A stretch of 28,511 nt of DNA from an uncultured Prevotellaceae bacterium (GCA_937915745.1 CALGGJ010000049.1:1-28511), one strand, 5' to 3'; counted from the stretch's first letter, positions 1 to 8,416 are shown. Notes: generated from the letters alone by a model not told the origin. Numbers and translations are program-made.

Positions 1-69
1 CTCACAAGGCCGAGACTCCGCACTCACAAGGCCGAGACTCCGCACTCACAAGGCCCGGACTCCGCACTC
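1..69 (-). repeat. 22-bp tandem array, GAGTGCGGAGT head, cut by window edge
   Basis: Three full 22-bp units lie at 69-48, 47-26 and 25-4 when read on the minus strand, and a fourth begins at 3-1, so the array continues outside the window. Each unit is an 11-bp head GAGTGCGGAGT followed by an 11-bp tail, CTCGGCCTTGT twice and CCGGGCCTTGT once. The array sits upstream of the AraC gene and ends about 120 bp before its start codon. The head matches those of the arrays at 8550 and 26893. The repeat is seen directly; its role is unknown. Confidence 0.9.
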
Positions 70-150
70 ATTCAATGAAGCAACATACAAAAAAGTGGGG
101 TGAATTGCACTTTTGGTCGGAAAAATATTCGATATATCATTATTTATTAC

Positions 151-158
151 TATATTTG
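151..158 (+). promoter_or_regulatory. Candidate -7 box for the AraC/uxaA operon
   Basis: TATATTTG fits the Bacteroidetes -7 consensus TAnnTTTG exactly and lies 32 bp before the araC-type ATG at 191. No TTTG is found 19-21 bp upstream, so the -33 side is weak and the promoter may need an activator. The flanking DNA is AT-rich. Confidence 0.45.
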
Positions 159-190
159 TGGTCAATAAACCGACATAAACCATAAAAAAG

Positions 191-1090
191 ATGGATACAC
201 TGCGCATCATCAACTTCAAGGATTTCCCAACCGATGACCGCTTCACACAGATTGAGGGTAAACTCTTCATGGCCGACAACATAGACAACGACATCGAACG
301 CGAGACATCGAAAGTGAGCATGGATGCTCCCGTGCAACTGACCATGACCCTGATCGTGACTTGTGTTGAGGGCAACATGCGGTTGAAAATCAACCTCAAC
401 GAATACCTGCTCACTCCAGGAATGATATCCTCTCTGTTGTCGGGCTCGTTCCTGCAAATACTCAATTTCAGCACCGATTTCCGGGGTGTAATCATTGCTA
501 TAGCCGACAACTTCATCAACTACAGCGAAGACATAAAAACCGGTATGGCCCTGCACCGCCACACAAGCGAGATGCCATGCTTTCAACTCGACAAAGACAA
601 GCTCGACGAGACACTCGACATATATCGCATGATGCGCAAGAAGCTGAGCGACAAATCGTTCAGCTATCGCCAGCAAGTGGCACGCGCATATATCGACATA
701 CTGAAATTCAACGTGTTTCACGAATTCTACACCCACATTCAGCAGGAAGTACACCATACCGTGCGCAGCCGGAAAGACGAACTGTTCAAAGCATTCATTG
801 CCGAAGTGCAGGAACACTACCGCCGTGAACGCCAAGTCACATTCTACGCCGACCGCCTGTGCATCACACCCAAATACCTGTCGTCGGTGATACATGCCGC
901 GAGCGGCAAATACGCCACACAATGGATTGACGAATATGTGATGCTCGCCGCCAAAGCCATGCTCAAAAACTCGTCACGATCGATTAAGGAAATATGCTCC
1001 GACCTCAACTTTCCCAACCAGTCGATGTTTGCTAAATACTTCAAACAACACACGGGCTTGACACCAAAGGAATACCGGAATAAAGAATGA
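191..1090 (+). CDS. AraC family transcriptional regulator
   Basis: This 299-residue cytoplasmic DNA-binding regulator has an N-terminal sensing region of about 190 residues. A C-terminal AraC/XylS helix-turn-helix domain occupies roughly residues 198-299. The second helix-turn-helix is clear from SIKEICSDLNFPNQSMF, followed by FKQHTGLTPKEYR, the usual AraC ending. The stop codon overlaps the start of uxaA by 4 bp (ATGA), so the two genes are very likely co-transcribed and translationally coupled. By inference it controls the uronate genes downstream, with a sugar acid or oligosaccharide as effector; the ligand cannot be read from the sequence. The ATG at 191 is the only plausible start, since the upstream stretch is AT-rich and carries the promoter candidate. 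Confidence 0.9.
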   Translation: MDTLRIINFKDFPTDDRFTQIEGKLFMADNIDNDIERETSKVSMDAPVQLTMTLIVTCVEGNMRLKINLNEYLLTPGMISSLLSGSFLQILNFSTDFRGVIIAIADNFINYSEDIKTGMALHRHTSEMPCFQLDKDKLDETLDIYRMMRKKLSDKSFSYRQQVARAYIDILKFNVFHEFYTHIQQEVHHTVRSRKDELFKAFIAEVQEHYRRERQVTFYADRLCITPKYLSSVIHAASGKYATQWIDEYVMLAAKAMLKNSSRSIKEICSDLNFPNQSMFAKYFKQHTGLTPKEYRNKE

Positions 1091-2637
1091 GTACCCAGCC
1101 CCGACATCACATGGACTACATCAGAATACACCCAGCCGACGACGTGGCCGTAGCCCTGCGCGACCTGAAAGCGGGCGAACACATCGTCATAGACAATACC
1201 GGAATCACACTCAAGGCTAATATACCACGCGGCCACAAAATCATGTTGCACGACATGCCGGCAGGAGCCGACATAACAAAATACGGCTTCACAATCGGAC
1301 ACATCACCCACGACATACGCGCAGGCCAACTGCTCGACCACAATGAACTCAAGACCAACCTCAGCGGGACACTGCAATATGAATACCATCCAACATCAGA
1401 CATTCCACAACCCAAAGTTCACGACCCTCAGACCCCAACCCTCAACCCTCAACCCAAAACAATACAAGCCTACGTCCGCCCCGACGGACAAATAGGCATA
1501 CGCAACGAATTGTGGATAGTACCCACCGTGGGATGCGTGAACGGCATATGCCACAGGCTAGCCACCAACATGCAGGCATGGCTTGACACCCAGCCCGACT
1601 CCGACATACGAGTCGTGGCCTACACCCATAACTACGGCTGCTCGCAACTGTCGGACGACCACGAAGCCACACGACACATACTGCGCGACCTCGTGCTGCA
1701 CCCCAACGCAGGCGGAGTACTCATAGTTGGACTGGGATGCGAAAACAACCAGCCCGACGCATTCATTCAACTACTTGGCAACTACGACACCAGCCGCATC
1801 CGAATGATGGTGACACAACAAATCGAAGGCGACGAAACAGAAACGGGACTCGACATCCTGCGCCAGATAGCAACCGTCATGCAAGCCGACCGCCGCACCA
1901 CCGTGCCTGTATCGCGACTGCGCATCGGGCTGAAATGTGGTGGCAGCGACGGACTCTCGGGCATAACAGCCAACCCACTGCTCGGACGCCTGAGCGACTG
2001 GCTCACCTCGTGTGGCGGCACAACCGTGCTGACCGAAGTACCCGAAATGTTCGGCGCCGAAACACTGCTCATGGCAAGATGCTCCACACGACAACTATTC
2101 AACCAAACCGTAGAAATGGTCAACGGATTCAAACAGTACTTCCTCTCGCACGGTGAGCCAGTAGGCGAAAACCCAAGTCCGGGAAACAAAGCAGGAGGCA
2201 TCAGCACACTCGAAGAGAAAGCACTGGGATGCACACAGAAAGCAGGCACGGCAGCCCCAGTCAACGGTGTGCTGCGCTATGGCGACCGTATCAGCCATGC
2301 AGGACTCAACCTGCTGTGTGCACCGGGCAACGACCTCGTGGCAAGCACCGCACTGGCTGCCGCAGGATGTCACATAATACTGTTCACCACCGGACGCGGA
2401 ACACCATTCGGCACATTCGTACCGACACTCAAGATAAGCACAAACTCCGAGCTGGCACGACTGCACCCTACATGGATAGACTTCAACGCAGGCCGACTGA
2501 CAGAAGACGCTACGATGGAACACATGCTCAACCTCTTCATACAAAAAATAATCGACACCGCATCGGGACAACCGACCTGGAACGAGCGCAAAGGCTATCA
2601 GGAAATAGCGATATGGAAAAATGGAGTAACCCTATAA
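1087..2637 (+). CDS. uxaA: Altronate dehydratase UxaA
   Basis: D-altronate dehydratase converts altronate, derived from galacturonate, to 2-keto-3-deoxygluconate. It is a cytoplasmic, metal-dependent enzyme of pectin sugar catabolism. The 516-residue protein has an N-terminal SAF domain (about residues 9-95, beginning DYIRIHPADDVAVAL). A catalytic UxaA region follows from about residue 128, with GYGC-like THNYGCSQL, VGLGCENNQ, KCGGSDGLSG and TEVPEMFGAE. Between them lies a Pro/Gln-rich linker encoded by a short CTCAACC-type microrepeat near 1426-1458. Length agrees with the family (about 495-500) plus the linker. The ATG at 1087 overlaps the AraC stop; ATG at 1111 (MDYIRIHP) is the start expected from homologues and is a fair alternative. 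The next gene lies 32 bp downstream. Confidence 0.95.
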   Translation: MSTQPRHHMDYIRIHPADDVAVALRDLKAGEHIVIDNTGITLKANIPRGHKIMLHDMPAGADITKYGFTIGHITHDIRAGQLLDHNELKTNLSGTLQYEYHPTSDIPQPKVHDPQTPTLNPQPKTIQAYVRPDGQIGIRNELWIVPTVGCVNGICHRLATNMQAWLDTQPDSDIRVVAYTHNYGCSQLSDDHEATRHILRDLVLHPNAGGVLIVGLGCENNQPDAFIQLLGNYDTSRIRMMVTQQIEGDETETGLDILRQIATVMQADRRTTVPVSRLRIGLKCGGSDGLSGITANPLLGRLSDWLTSCGGTTVLTEVPEMFGAETLLMARCSTRQLFNQTVEMVNGFKQYFLSHGEPVGENPSPGNKAGGISTLEEKALGCTQKAGTAAPVNGVLRYGDRISHAGLNLLCAPGNDLVASTALAAAGCHIILFTTGRGTPFGTFVPTLKISTNSELARLHPTWIDFNAGRLTEDATMEHMLNLFIQKIIDTASGQPTWNERKGYQEIAIWKNGVTL

Positions 2638-2669
2638 GACAATACTGCCACACCCACGGCTACGACCGC

Positions 2670-3410
2670 ATGAAACTCAAGACCATCATGTTTGACATGG
2701 ATGGCGTACTGTTCGACTCAATGCCCAACCACGCATGGGCATGGCATAAGGCCATGGAATACTACGGACTCGACCTGCCCGAAGCCGAGGCCTTCATGCA
2801 CGAAGGACGGACAGGCGCCGGCACCATCAACATCGTCACCCGCCGGCAACTGGGCCGCGGAGCCGATGCCGACGAATGCGAACGCATCTACAAGAAGAAA
2901 AGCGAATACTTCAACCAACGGCCCGAAGCCGGACGCATGCCGGGAGCTATAGAAGTCGTAACAGCCGTAAAACAATGTGGAATAACACCCATAATCGTCA
3001 CCGGCTCGGGCACAACAAGCCTGCTCGACCGCATTGAAGAAAACTATCCGAAACTGTTCCGTCACGAGTGGATGGTGGCAGCGCGCGATGTCACGATAGG
3101 AAAACCCGACCCCGAACCCTACCTCATGGGCATGAAGAAAGCAGGCAACATCACCCCACAGCAGACCATGGTGGTAGAAAACGCGCCACTCGGAGTGCAG
3201 GCAGGCGTGGCCGCAGGATGTTTCGTCATTGCAGTCAACACAGGCCCGCTACCCGACTCTGCACTCACCAACGAAGGTGCACACCTGCTGTTCCACTCGA
3301 TGACCGAACTCAGCCAACACATAAAAGACATAATCCATACATCCAACCAACCCGACACCCATGCATCCGACCATCTCGACATACATACATCCGGCAATCT
3401 CGGCTTGTAG
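2670..3410 (+). CDS. HAD-superfamily phosphatase, beta-phosphoglucomutase-like
   Basis: This HAD hydrolase of about 246 residues has motif I FDMDGVLFDS at residues 8-17 with the nucleophile Asp, motif II around VTGSG, motif III GKPDPEPY with the Lys, and motif IV VVENAPLGVQAG. A helical cap lies between motifs I and II, as in beta-phosphoglucomutase and sugar-phosphate phosphatases. The substrate is unknown; context suggests a sugar or uronate phosphate. The start at 2670 places the DxD motif at the usual distance. An in-frame ATG at 2613 would overlap uxaA and add 19 residues, and is less likely. The last 25 residues are three imperfect 8-residue repeats encoded by a 24-bp tandem repeat. They extend past the normal HAD fold and overlap the next gene in another frame. 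Confidence 0.9.
   Translation: MKLKTIMFDMDGVLFDSMPNHAWAWHKAMEYYGLDLPEAEAFMHEGRTGAGTINIVTRRQLGRGADADECERIYKKKSEYFNQRPEAGRMPGAIEVVTAVKQCGITPIIVTGSGTTSLLDRIEENYPKLFRHEWMVAARDVTIGKPDPEPYLMGMKKAGNITPQQTMVVENAPLGVQAGVAAGCFVIAVNTGPLPDSALTNEGAHLLFHSMTELSQHIKDIIHTSNQPDTHASDHLDIHTSGNLGL
3336..3407 (+). repeat. 24-bp tandem repeat coding in two frames at a gene overlap
   Basis: Three imperfect 24-bp units (3336-3359, 3360-3383, 3384-3407) begin CATACATCC or CATGCATCC. In the HAD frame they encode IHTSNQPD, THASDHLD and IHTSGNLG. From 3361 the other frame encodes the start of the beta-helix protein, with HPTIST and HPAISA as related repeats. Because 24 is a multiple of three, copy-number change keeps both frames open. 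Confidence 0.8.
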
Positions 3411-4938
3411 CCTGCTGCTGACCTTTTGTGCGACAACTTCTGCACAAACCACCTTCGACATCAGCACCACACAGCAACTCAACCAGGCCATTGCCGACAT
3501 CAACGCCAAGCCCGACGCCGACTATACTCTGCGCATATCGCCAGGAGTCTATTGGCTCGACGACCCCGACGACCCCGCAATCCGTCGTGCCGACGGCGGG
3601 ACACCATATGCCGCAACACTGAATTGCAACAACATAAACATAATCGGTACCGACCCCGACCCCGTCAATACGGTCCTGGCCGTCAACCGAGGACAGACAC
3701 ACGGAGCCATCGGCAACTACACCATGTTCCTCTTCCGCTGCAAAAACATACACACAGCCAACATCACCTATGGCAACTATTGCAACGTCGATTTAGAATA
3801 CCCACGACAACCCGAACTGTCGCGCCCCAAACGAGCCGAAGCCGTGGTGCAGGCACAATTGGCCGTATGCTCGGGTACCGACAGCATCACAGCTGTCAAC
3901 TGTAGGTTCATAAGCCGGCTCAACCTTTGCAACTTCATCGGAGCTCGCCACGCCACGTTCGACAAATGCCACATGGAGTGCACCGACGACGCACTGGCTG
4001 AAGGCACCTATACACGCTGCCACCTCACATTCTACAGCAGCAAGCCATTCTATTCAACCAGCCGCGGAGCATGGTTTGACGACTGCGACATCGACATAAA
4101 GACCACCGGCATCCAGTATTTTACGAAAGTACCCGGTCCTATCCACCTCAACAATGTGCGTTTTCATGCCGACCACAAAGTGAGCCTGGCATGGTGTAAG
4201 GAAAATCATCCCGAACTTTGCACGGCCAAGGATATCACCCTCAACGGCAAGCCAGTGAAGATAGACGACACCCCTTACCGCCCGTTGCCTCAGGTACACG
4301 AGCGAATCGACGGCCGTAAGAGCGAAGGGGGCTATACCTACGTGTTTGATGTTTACAAGCCGGCCGACACCAACGCCTACTCGTGGCATCCCGACCCTCA
4401 GCGCGAGACATGGTACTGGGGTACTGCTCCCGACGGAGCCGAGGGCCGTAAGGGCTTTGTCCAAGCCCAGCGCGGTGCGCGCATGTATATCACACCTGAA
4501 GCCAACCGGCCGCCTATCACGTCAGTAAGCCTCATGTTGGCTCCATGCAAGCAGGCCGGCCAGGGTTTCGGCAGTGCAACCGGACAGTATATGGACATCT
4601 GCCTCGGCATGGACATGCAACGCCTGAGCGGTTACGGGTTGCGTATAGAGCGCACTCCACAATATGACCATGCGGTAGAGATTTCGCTCGTGAAATATCG
4701 CGACGGCACCGTCACCGCCATTTCCGACAGAGAGAAATGCGAGTTGTTCCGCACACCATGTACCATCGACGTAGTGATAAAAAAAGAACACATCAGTGCA
4801 ACAATAAAGCATGGCAAGAAGAAACAAACCATGAGGTCGGCCAGTATGGTCACAGATTATGGCACCTCATTCATGCTGCAGCATACAGGCACAGTCGGCG
4901 GTGGTGCCACACTCATTGAAAATATCAAAATAAAATAG
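3361..4938 (+). CDS. Secreted right-handed beta-helix (pectin-lyase-like fold) protein
   Basis: This 525-residue exported protein has a signal peptide at about residues 1-28 (hydrophobic ISACSLLLTFCATTSA, likely cut SA/Q). A parallel beta-helix region follows at roughly 35-290, with short repeated turns such as NITYGNYCNVDLEYP, VNCRFISRLNLCNF, DKCHMECTDDAL and DDCDIDIKTTGIQYF. Residues about 310-525 form a second region resembling a beta-sandwich of the laminin-G/concanavalin type. I do not recognise the catalytic motifs of CE8 pectin methylesterase or GH28. Polysaccharide lyase or a related pectin function is an inference from the fold and the uxaA neighbour. The signal peptide n-region is odd: it has no Lys or Arg and is built from the 24-bp repeat. 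The gene overlaps the HAD gene by 50 bp. Confidence 0.75.
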   Translation: MHPTISTYIHPAISACSLLLTFCATTSAQTTFDISTTQQLNQAIADINAKPDADYTLRISPGVYWLDDPDDPAIRRADGGTPYAATLNCNNINIIGTDPDPVNTVLAVNRGQTHGAIGNYTMFLFRCKNIHTANITYGNYCNVDLEYPRQPELSRPKRAEAVVQAQLAVCSGTDSITAVNCRFISRLNLCNFIGARHATFDKCHMECTDDALAEGTYTRCHLTFYSSKPFYSTSRGAWFDDCDIDIKTTGIQYFTKVPGPIHLNNVRFHADHKVSLAWCKENHPELCTAKDITLNGKPVKIDDTPYRPLPQVHERIDGRKSEGGYTYVFDVYKPADTNAYSWHPDPQRETWYWGTAPDGAEGRKGFVQAQRGARMYITPEANRPPITSVSLMLAPCKQAGQGFGSATGQYMDICLGMDMQRLSGYGLRIERTPQYDHAVEISLVKYRDGTVTAISDREKCELFRTPCTIDVVIKKEHISATIKHGKKKQTMRSASMVTDYGTSFMLQHTGTVGGGATLIENIKIK

Positions 4939-4940
4939 CC

Positions 4941-5072
4941 GGAACGGCAAAATACAATTATTGGAACAGCAAAATACAATTATTGGAACAGCAAAATGCA
5001 ATTATTGGAACGGCAAAATATAATTATCGGAACAGCAAAACATAATTATTGGAACAGCAAAACATAATTATT
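4941..5072 (+). repeat. 22-bp tandem array, six units, AT-rich
   Basis: Six contiguous 22-bp units start at 4941, 4963, 4985, 5007, 5029 and 5051. Each has an 11-bp first half, GGAACAGCAAA or GGAACGGCAAA, and a second half such as ATACAATTATT or ACATAATTATT. The array fills the gap between the beta-helix gene and the LOG gene, and a seventh GGAAC abuts the LOG start codon. No TAnnTTTG match is evident on the plus strand. The sequence is unrelated to the GAGTGCG arrays but has the same period. Confidence 0.95.
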
Positions 5073-5078
5073 GGAACT

Positions 5079-6035
5079 ATGATAAAAGAAACCTTTGACC
5101 GCCAAAGCCTGACATCACTGGGCGAATATCTTGAATATGTGCCTTACGATGTGAATCCGCGCCAGCTCTACAATGCCGAGATGCTCTATCAGGGAATCGA
5201 CCTCAAAGACGAATCGTCGGTTTCCAACACGTTTGATGCTTATGTCTATCAGCATTTCACCAAGACAGGCAAACGCTCTTTCAGCACTATGGAGTCGTTG
5301 GCTCGTTGCCTGCACGACAATGGTATGCAGAACTCGCTTTTCGATTTCTTGTCACACTTCAAACCGACAGCCAATATAGGAATCATGGGCGGTCATGGAC
5401 TACTTCGCACCGACCCTATGTTTCGTGAGATTGTAATGATAAGCAAGACGCTGACCGAGAAGGGATTTCTGATGGTGAGCGGAGGAGGTCCTGGATCAAT
5501 GGAAGCCACCCATCTTGGGGCATGGCTTGCCGGATATTCTGATGCAGATGTGTCGTCAGTGCTGCACAGGCTGAGCATCGCACCTTGTTTCCGCGATTCG
5601 GGTTGGCTGAAGTCGGCATTATTGGTGATGCGCGACTATCCGCAGACACGCTACGTCAGTCTCGGAATACCTACGTGGCTCTATGGTCATGAGCCCTCAA
5701 CACCATTCGCCACACACATAGCCAAATTCTTCGACAACTCCATACGCGAAGATGTGATTCTGACATTTGCTTTCGGTGGCATTATTTACACACCCGGCAG
5801 TGCCGGCACCATGCAGGAGATATTTCAGGATGCAGTGCAGAACCACTACCTCTCCTACGAGATTGCGAGCCCGATGGTGTTTCTCGGTAGTCAGTTCTGG
5901 ACCGAAGAAATGCCTATATATCCGTTGCTGAAACATCTGTCGGAAACCGGACGATACAAGAATCTGCTGCTCACCCTCACCGACAGCAAAGATGAGGTGG
6001 TACAGACATTACTCAACTTCAAACCTTCACTATGA
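5079..6035 (+). CDS. LOG-family nucleotide 5'-monophosphate nucleosidase
   Basis: This 318-residue cytoplasmic protein has the LOG/lysine-decarboxylase-like Rossmann fold. Visible motifs are IGIMGGHGLLR near residues 100-110, GGGPGSMEATHLGAW near 135-149, and PGSAGTMQE at 239-247, corresponding to the family signature PGGxGTxxE. Family members split nucleoside 5'-monophosphates into base and ribose 5-phosphate; the larger size and N-terminal extension resemble PpnN-type enzymes. The Gly-Gly of the signature is Gly-Ser here, which is unusual but keeps the catalytic Glu. The ATG at 5079 is chosen because the only upstream in-frame start is a TTG at 5049 inside the 22-bp array. The stop overlaps the next gene by 4 bp (ATGA). 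Confidence 0.85.
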   Translation: MIKETFDRQSLTSLGEYLEYVPYDVNPRQLYNAEMLYQGIDLKDESSVSNTFDAYVYQHFTKTGKRSFSTMESLARCLHDNGMQNSLFDFLSHFKPTANIGIMGGHGLLRTDPMFREIVMISKTLTEKGFLMVSGGGPGSMEATHLGAWLAGYSDADVSSVLHRLSIAPCFRDSGWLKSALLVMRDYPQTRYVSLGIPTWLYGHEPSTPFATHIAKFFDNSIREDVILTFAFGGIIYTPGSAGTMQEIFQDAVQNHYLSYEIASPMVFLGSQFWTEEMPIYPLLKHLSETGRYKNLLLTLTDSKDEVVQTLLNFKPSL

Positions 6036-6727
6036 ACACATCAGCCATACGTGTCGTCGCTTTCGATGCCGACGACACACTATGGGACAACCAGACGTTG
6101 TACGACCAGACCGAGGCCCGCTACTGCCAATTGTTGCATTCGTATGGTACGGAGGCCGAAATTCGCGCTGCACTCTATGAGGTAGAGACGTCGAACATGC
6201 CCTTGATGGGTTATGGCACCAAGGCTTTCGTGCTTTCGCTTATTCAGAATGCACTCGAGATGAGCCACGACACCATCGATGCATCATGTCTTCACACCAT
6301 TGTAAGAATGGGTCGAGAGTTGTTGATGAATCCGGCCACACCATTCGACGGAGTGGTCGAAACATTGCAGGCACTGCGCAATTCGGGACGCTACACCCTT
6401 GTCTGTTTTACCAAGGGGGACCTTCTCGATCAGGATAACAAACTCGTGAGGTCGGGCTTACGTCCTTTGTTCCATCATGTTGAAATAGTATCAGAGAAAG
6501 GTGCTGACGAGTATCTTTCCCTATGCCGCAAACTGAATATCGCCCCTGCCGAATTGCTCATGGTCGGCAATTCGTTCAAGAGCGACATACATCCTGTGAT
6601 TGAGATAGGAGGTATAGGCATTCATATTCCCTACAAGCGTATGTGGCAATACGAATTGTTTGAGGAGTATGAGCACGAGCGCATGGCACGCATAGGCAGT
6701 TTCAGCGAACTCCTGCAGCTCCTATAA
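6032..6727 (+). CDS. HAD-superfamily hydrolase, YjjG-like
   Basis: This 231-residue cytoplasmic HAD phosphatase has motif I FDADDTLWDN near the N-terminus, motif II at CFTKGD, a Lys region around SEKGADEY and motif IV VGNSFKSDIHP. The DADDTLWDN form and the all-helical cap following it are typical of YjjG/pyrimidine-nucleotidase-like HAD proteins. The true substrate is not known. It is translationally coupled to the LOG protein by an ATGA overlap, so a joint role in nucleotide salvage or house-cleaning is plausible. Its last 26 bp overlap the 3' end of pyrD on the other strand, leaving no room for a separate terminator. Confidence 0.88.
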   Translation: MNTSAIRVVAFDADDTLWDNQTLYDQTEARYCQLLHSYGTEAEIRAALYEVETSNMPLMGYGTKAFVLSLIQNALEMSHDTIDASCLHTIVRMGRELLMNPATPFDGVVETLQALRNSGRYTLVCFTKGDLLDQDNKLVRSGLRPLFHHVEIVSEKGADEYLSLCRKLNIAPAELLMVGNSFKSDIHPVIEIGGIGIHIPYKRMWQYELFEEYEHERMARIGSFSELLQLL

Positions 6728-7616
6728 TCTCTTTCAGCGACTTGCAATTATGTTGGTCGAGCCAGTCGGTGATGCCTTGTGCTATGTGTACGCTGGCTGC
6801 CGGGTCGATGAAATTGGCCGTACCCACCTCGACTGCCGACGCGCCTGCCATGAAGAACTCTATGGCATCTTCGGCTGTCATGATGCCTCCGAGTCCGACG
6901 ACAGGGATTGTCACTGCACGTGCCACCTGCCACACACATCTCACCGCCACGGGTTTCACTGCGGGTCCGCTCAGTCCGCCTGTACCGATAGAGAGGCGGC
7001 TGCAGCGGCGTTCGATGTCGATTGACATGCCCATGAGGGTATTGATGAGGCTCACGGCGTCGGCCCCGGCATCTTCCACACTGCGTGCTATATCGGCAAT
7101 GTCGGTCACATTGGGCGACAGTTTGACGATGAGAGTCTTGTGGTATGCCTGGCGCACTGCCTTCACCACACTTGCTGCACCCTTGCGTGTCACCCCGAAA
7201 GCCATGCCGCCTTGTTTCACATTGGGGCACGATATGTTGAGTTCGATGGCCGGAATGTCTTCGAGAGCATCAATGCGCCGTGCACATTCGGCATAGTCGT
7301 CGATGCTGCTGCCCGACACGTTCACCACGATGTTGGTGCGTATGTTGCGTATCTGCGGATATATCTCTTGGCAGAAATGGTCCACCCCCTTGTTTTGCAA
7401 ACCCACACAATTGAGCATGCCGCTTGGCGTCTCTGCCATGCGCGGATAGTCGTTGCCCTGGCGCGGATGCAGTGTGGTGCCCTTCACTATGATGCCACCT
7501 ATTTGTGTCAAATCCACCAAGTCGGCAAATTCCAGTCCGTAGCCGAAAGTGCCCGACGCCGTCATCACCGGGTTGTGCATTTTCAGCCCTGCTATGTTAG
7601 TAGTTATATCTGCCAT
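6702..7616 (-). CDS. pyrD: Dihydroorotate dehydrogenase B, catalytic subunit
   Basis: This is the FMN-containing catalytic subunit of class 1B dihydroorotate dehydrogenase, which oxidises dihydroorotate to orotate in pyrimidine synthesis and passes electrons to PyrK. The 304-residue TIM barrel shows NPVMTASGTFGYG near the N-terminus, GNDYPRM, and NISCPNVKQGG with the catalytic-base Cys130 expected of class 1B. FMN-phosphate-binding GLGGI and a final GTANF motif follow. Length is typical. Its start overlaps the end of pyrK by 13 bp, so pyrK-pyrD form one transcription unit. The 3' end overlaps the convergent HAD gene. Confidence 0.97.
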   Translation of the reverse strand: MADITTNIAGLKMHNPVMTASGTFGYGLEFADLVDLTQIGGIIVKGTTLHPRQGNDYPRMAETPSGMLNCVGLQNKGVDHFCQEIYPQIRNIRTNIVVNVSGSSIDDYAECARRIDALEDIPAIELNISCPNVKQGGMAFGVTRKGAASVVKAVRQAYHKTLIVKLSPNVTDIADIARSVEDAGADAVSLINTLMGMSIDIERRCSRLSIGTGGLSGPAVKPVAVRCVWQVARAVTIPVVGLGGIMTAEDAIEFFMAGASAVEVGTANFIDPAASVHIAQGITDWLDQHNCKSLKEIIGAAGVR

Positions 7617-8380
7617 GTCAGTTCGGTTATATTAAATACTGGTCCCTCGGTACATACACACACATTTCCCCTCAGCGTATGCTCCACGCAGCAGAGGCAT
7701 GCCCCGAGTCCACATGCCATCATGTTTTCGAGCGACACCTCGCATTCCAGTCCATGTCCCTTGGCATATCGGGCCACAGCCATCATCATCGGTTTCGGCC
7801 CGCAACATGCGATACGCATGTCCTGCGGCAGACCGCCTGCCAGCAGCGGGCTGTCGGTGACGAATCCGCGCTGTCCCCGCGAGCCGTCCTCGGTCGTGAC
7901 ATACACGGGTCCGAACTGTTCGAACAGTTCCATCTGCAACAAGTCTTTCTTACTGCGTCCGCCCAACAGGAACGTAGGCACAGCTCCTGCCTGGCACAGT
8001 TGTCGGCCATATTCGAGCAACGGGGCAATGCCTACACCACCCCCGACAAGCAGCACCTGCCCGCCGTCGTGTCCTGGTGTGAACCCATTGCCCAGTGGGA
8101 ATAGCACATTTAGACGGTCGCCCCCCGAGAGGGCCGACAGATGTCGAGTACCCTCGCCTACCACACGTATGAGCAACCACAGTTCGTTACGCTCACGGCA
8201 TATATAATTCACCGATATAGGCCGTCGGAGGAACGTATGCGGGCTGTCGGCTACACGCACCTCCACAAACTGTCCTGCACGTATCTCGGGCAGAGGTTCG
8301 CTGTCAGTAAGTCGCAACAACACATATCCCTCGGCTGGATATTCGGCTGCAACCACCGTCAAGTCCTTACATTGTTTCAT
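7604..8380 (-). CDS. pyrK: Dihydroorotate dehydrogenase B, electron transfer subunit
   Basis: PyrK carries FAD and a [2Fe-2S] cluster and transfers electrons from PyrD to NAD+. The 258-residue protein shows the FAD-binding RRPISV at 52-57 and a nucleotide-binding GGGVGIAP at 113-120. The cluster ligands are Cys223, Cys228, Cys231 and Cys243 (C-x4-C-x2-C-x11-C), followed by TEGPVF. The ATG at 8380 (MKQCKDL) is chosen rather than an in-frame one at 8446, because the promoter at 8417-8424 would start transcription downstream of the longer start. It overlaps pyrD, giving the usual two-subunit cassette. Confidence 0.96.
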   Translation of the reverse strand: MKQCKDLTVVAAEYPAEGYVLLRLTDSEPLPEIRAGQFVEVRVADSPHTFLRRPISVNYICRERNELWLLIRVVGEGTRHLSALSGGDRLNVLFPLGNGFTPGHDGGQVLLVGGGVGIAPLLEYGRQLCQAGAVPTFLLGGRSKKDLLQMELFEQFGPVYVTTEDGSRGQRGFVTDSPLLAGGLPQDMRIACCGPKPMMMAVARYAKGHGLECEVSLENMMACGLGACLCCVEHTLRGNVCVCTEGPVFNITELTWQI

Positions 8381-8416
8381 TTTTGTACCTGCTCTGCAAT
8401 TCTTGGTTTTGTCGCA

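Noticed and set aside
140..922. 260-codon minus-strand reading frame
   Set aside because: Antisense to the AraC regulator, whose helix-turn-helix region is clear.
5049..5078. N-terminal extension of the LOG protein from TTG
   Set aside because: The ten residues come wholly from the 22-bp repeat; the ATG at 5079 is better.
7140..8207. 355-codon plus-strand reading frame
   Set aside because: Shadow over pyrD and pyrK; its translation is low-complexity Cys/His/Ser-rich with no domain.
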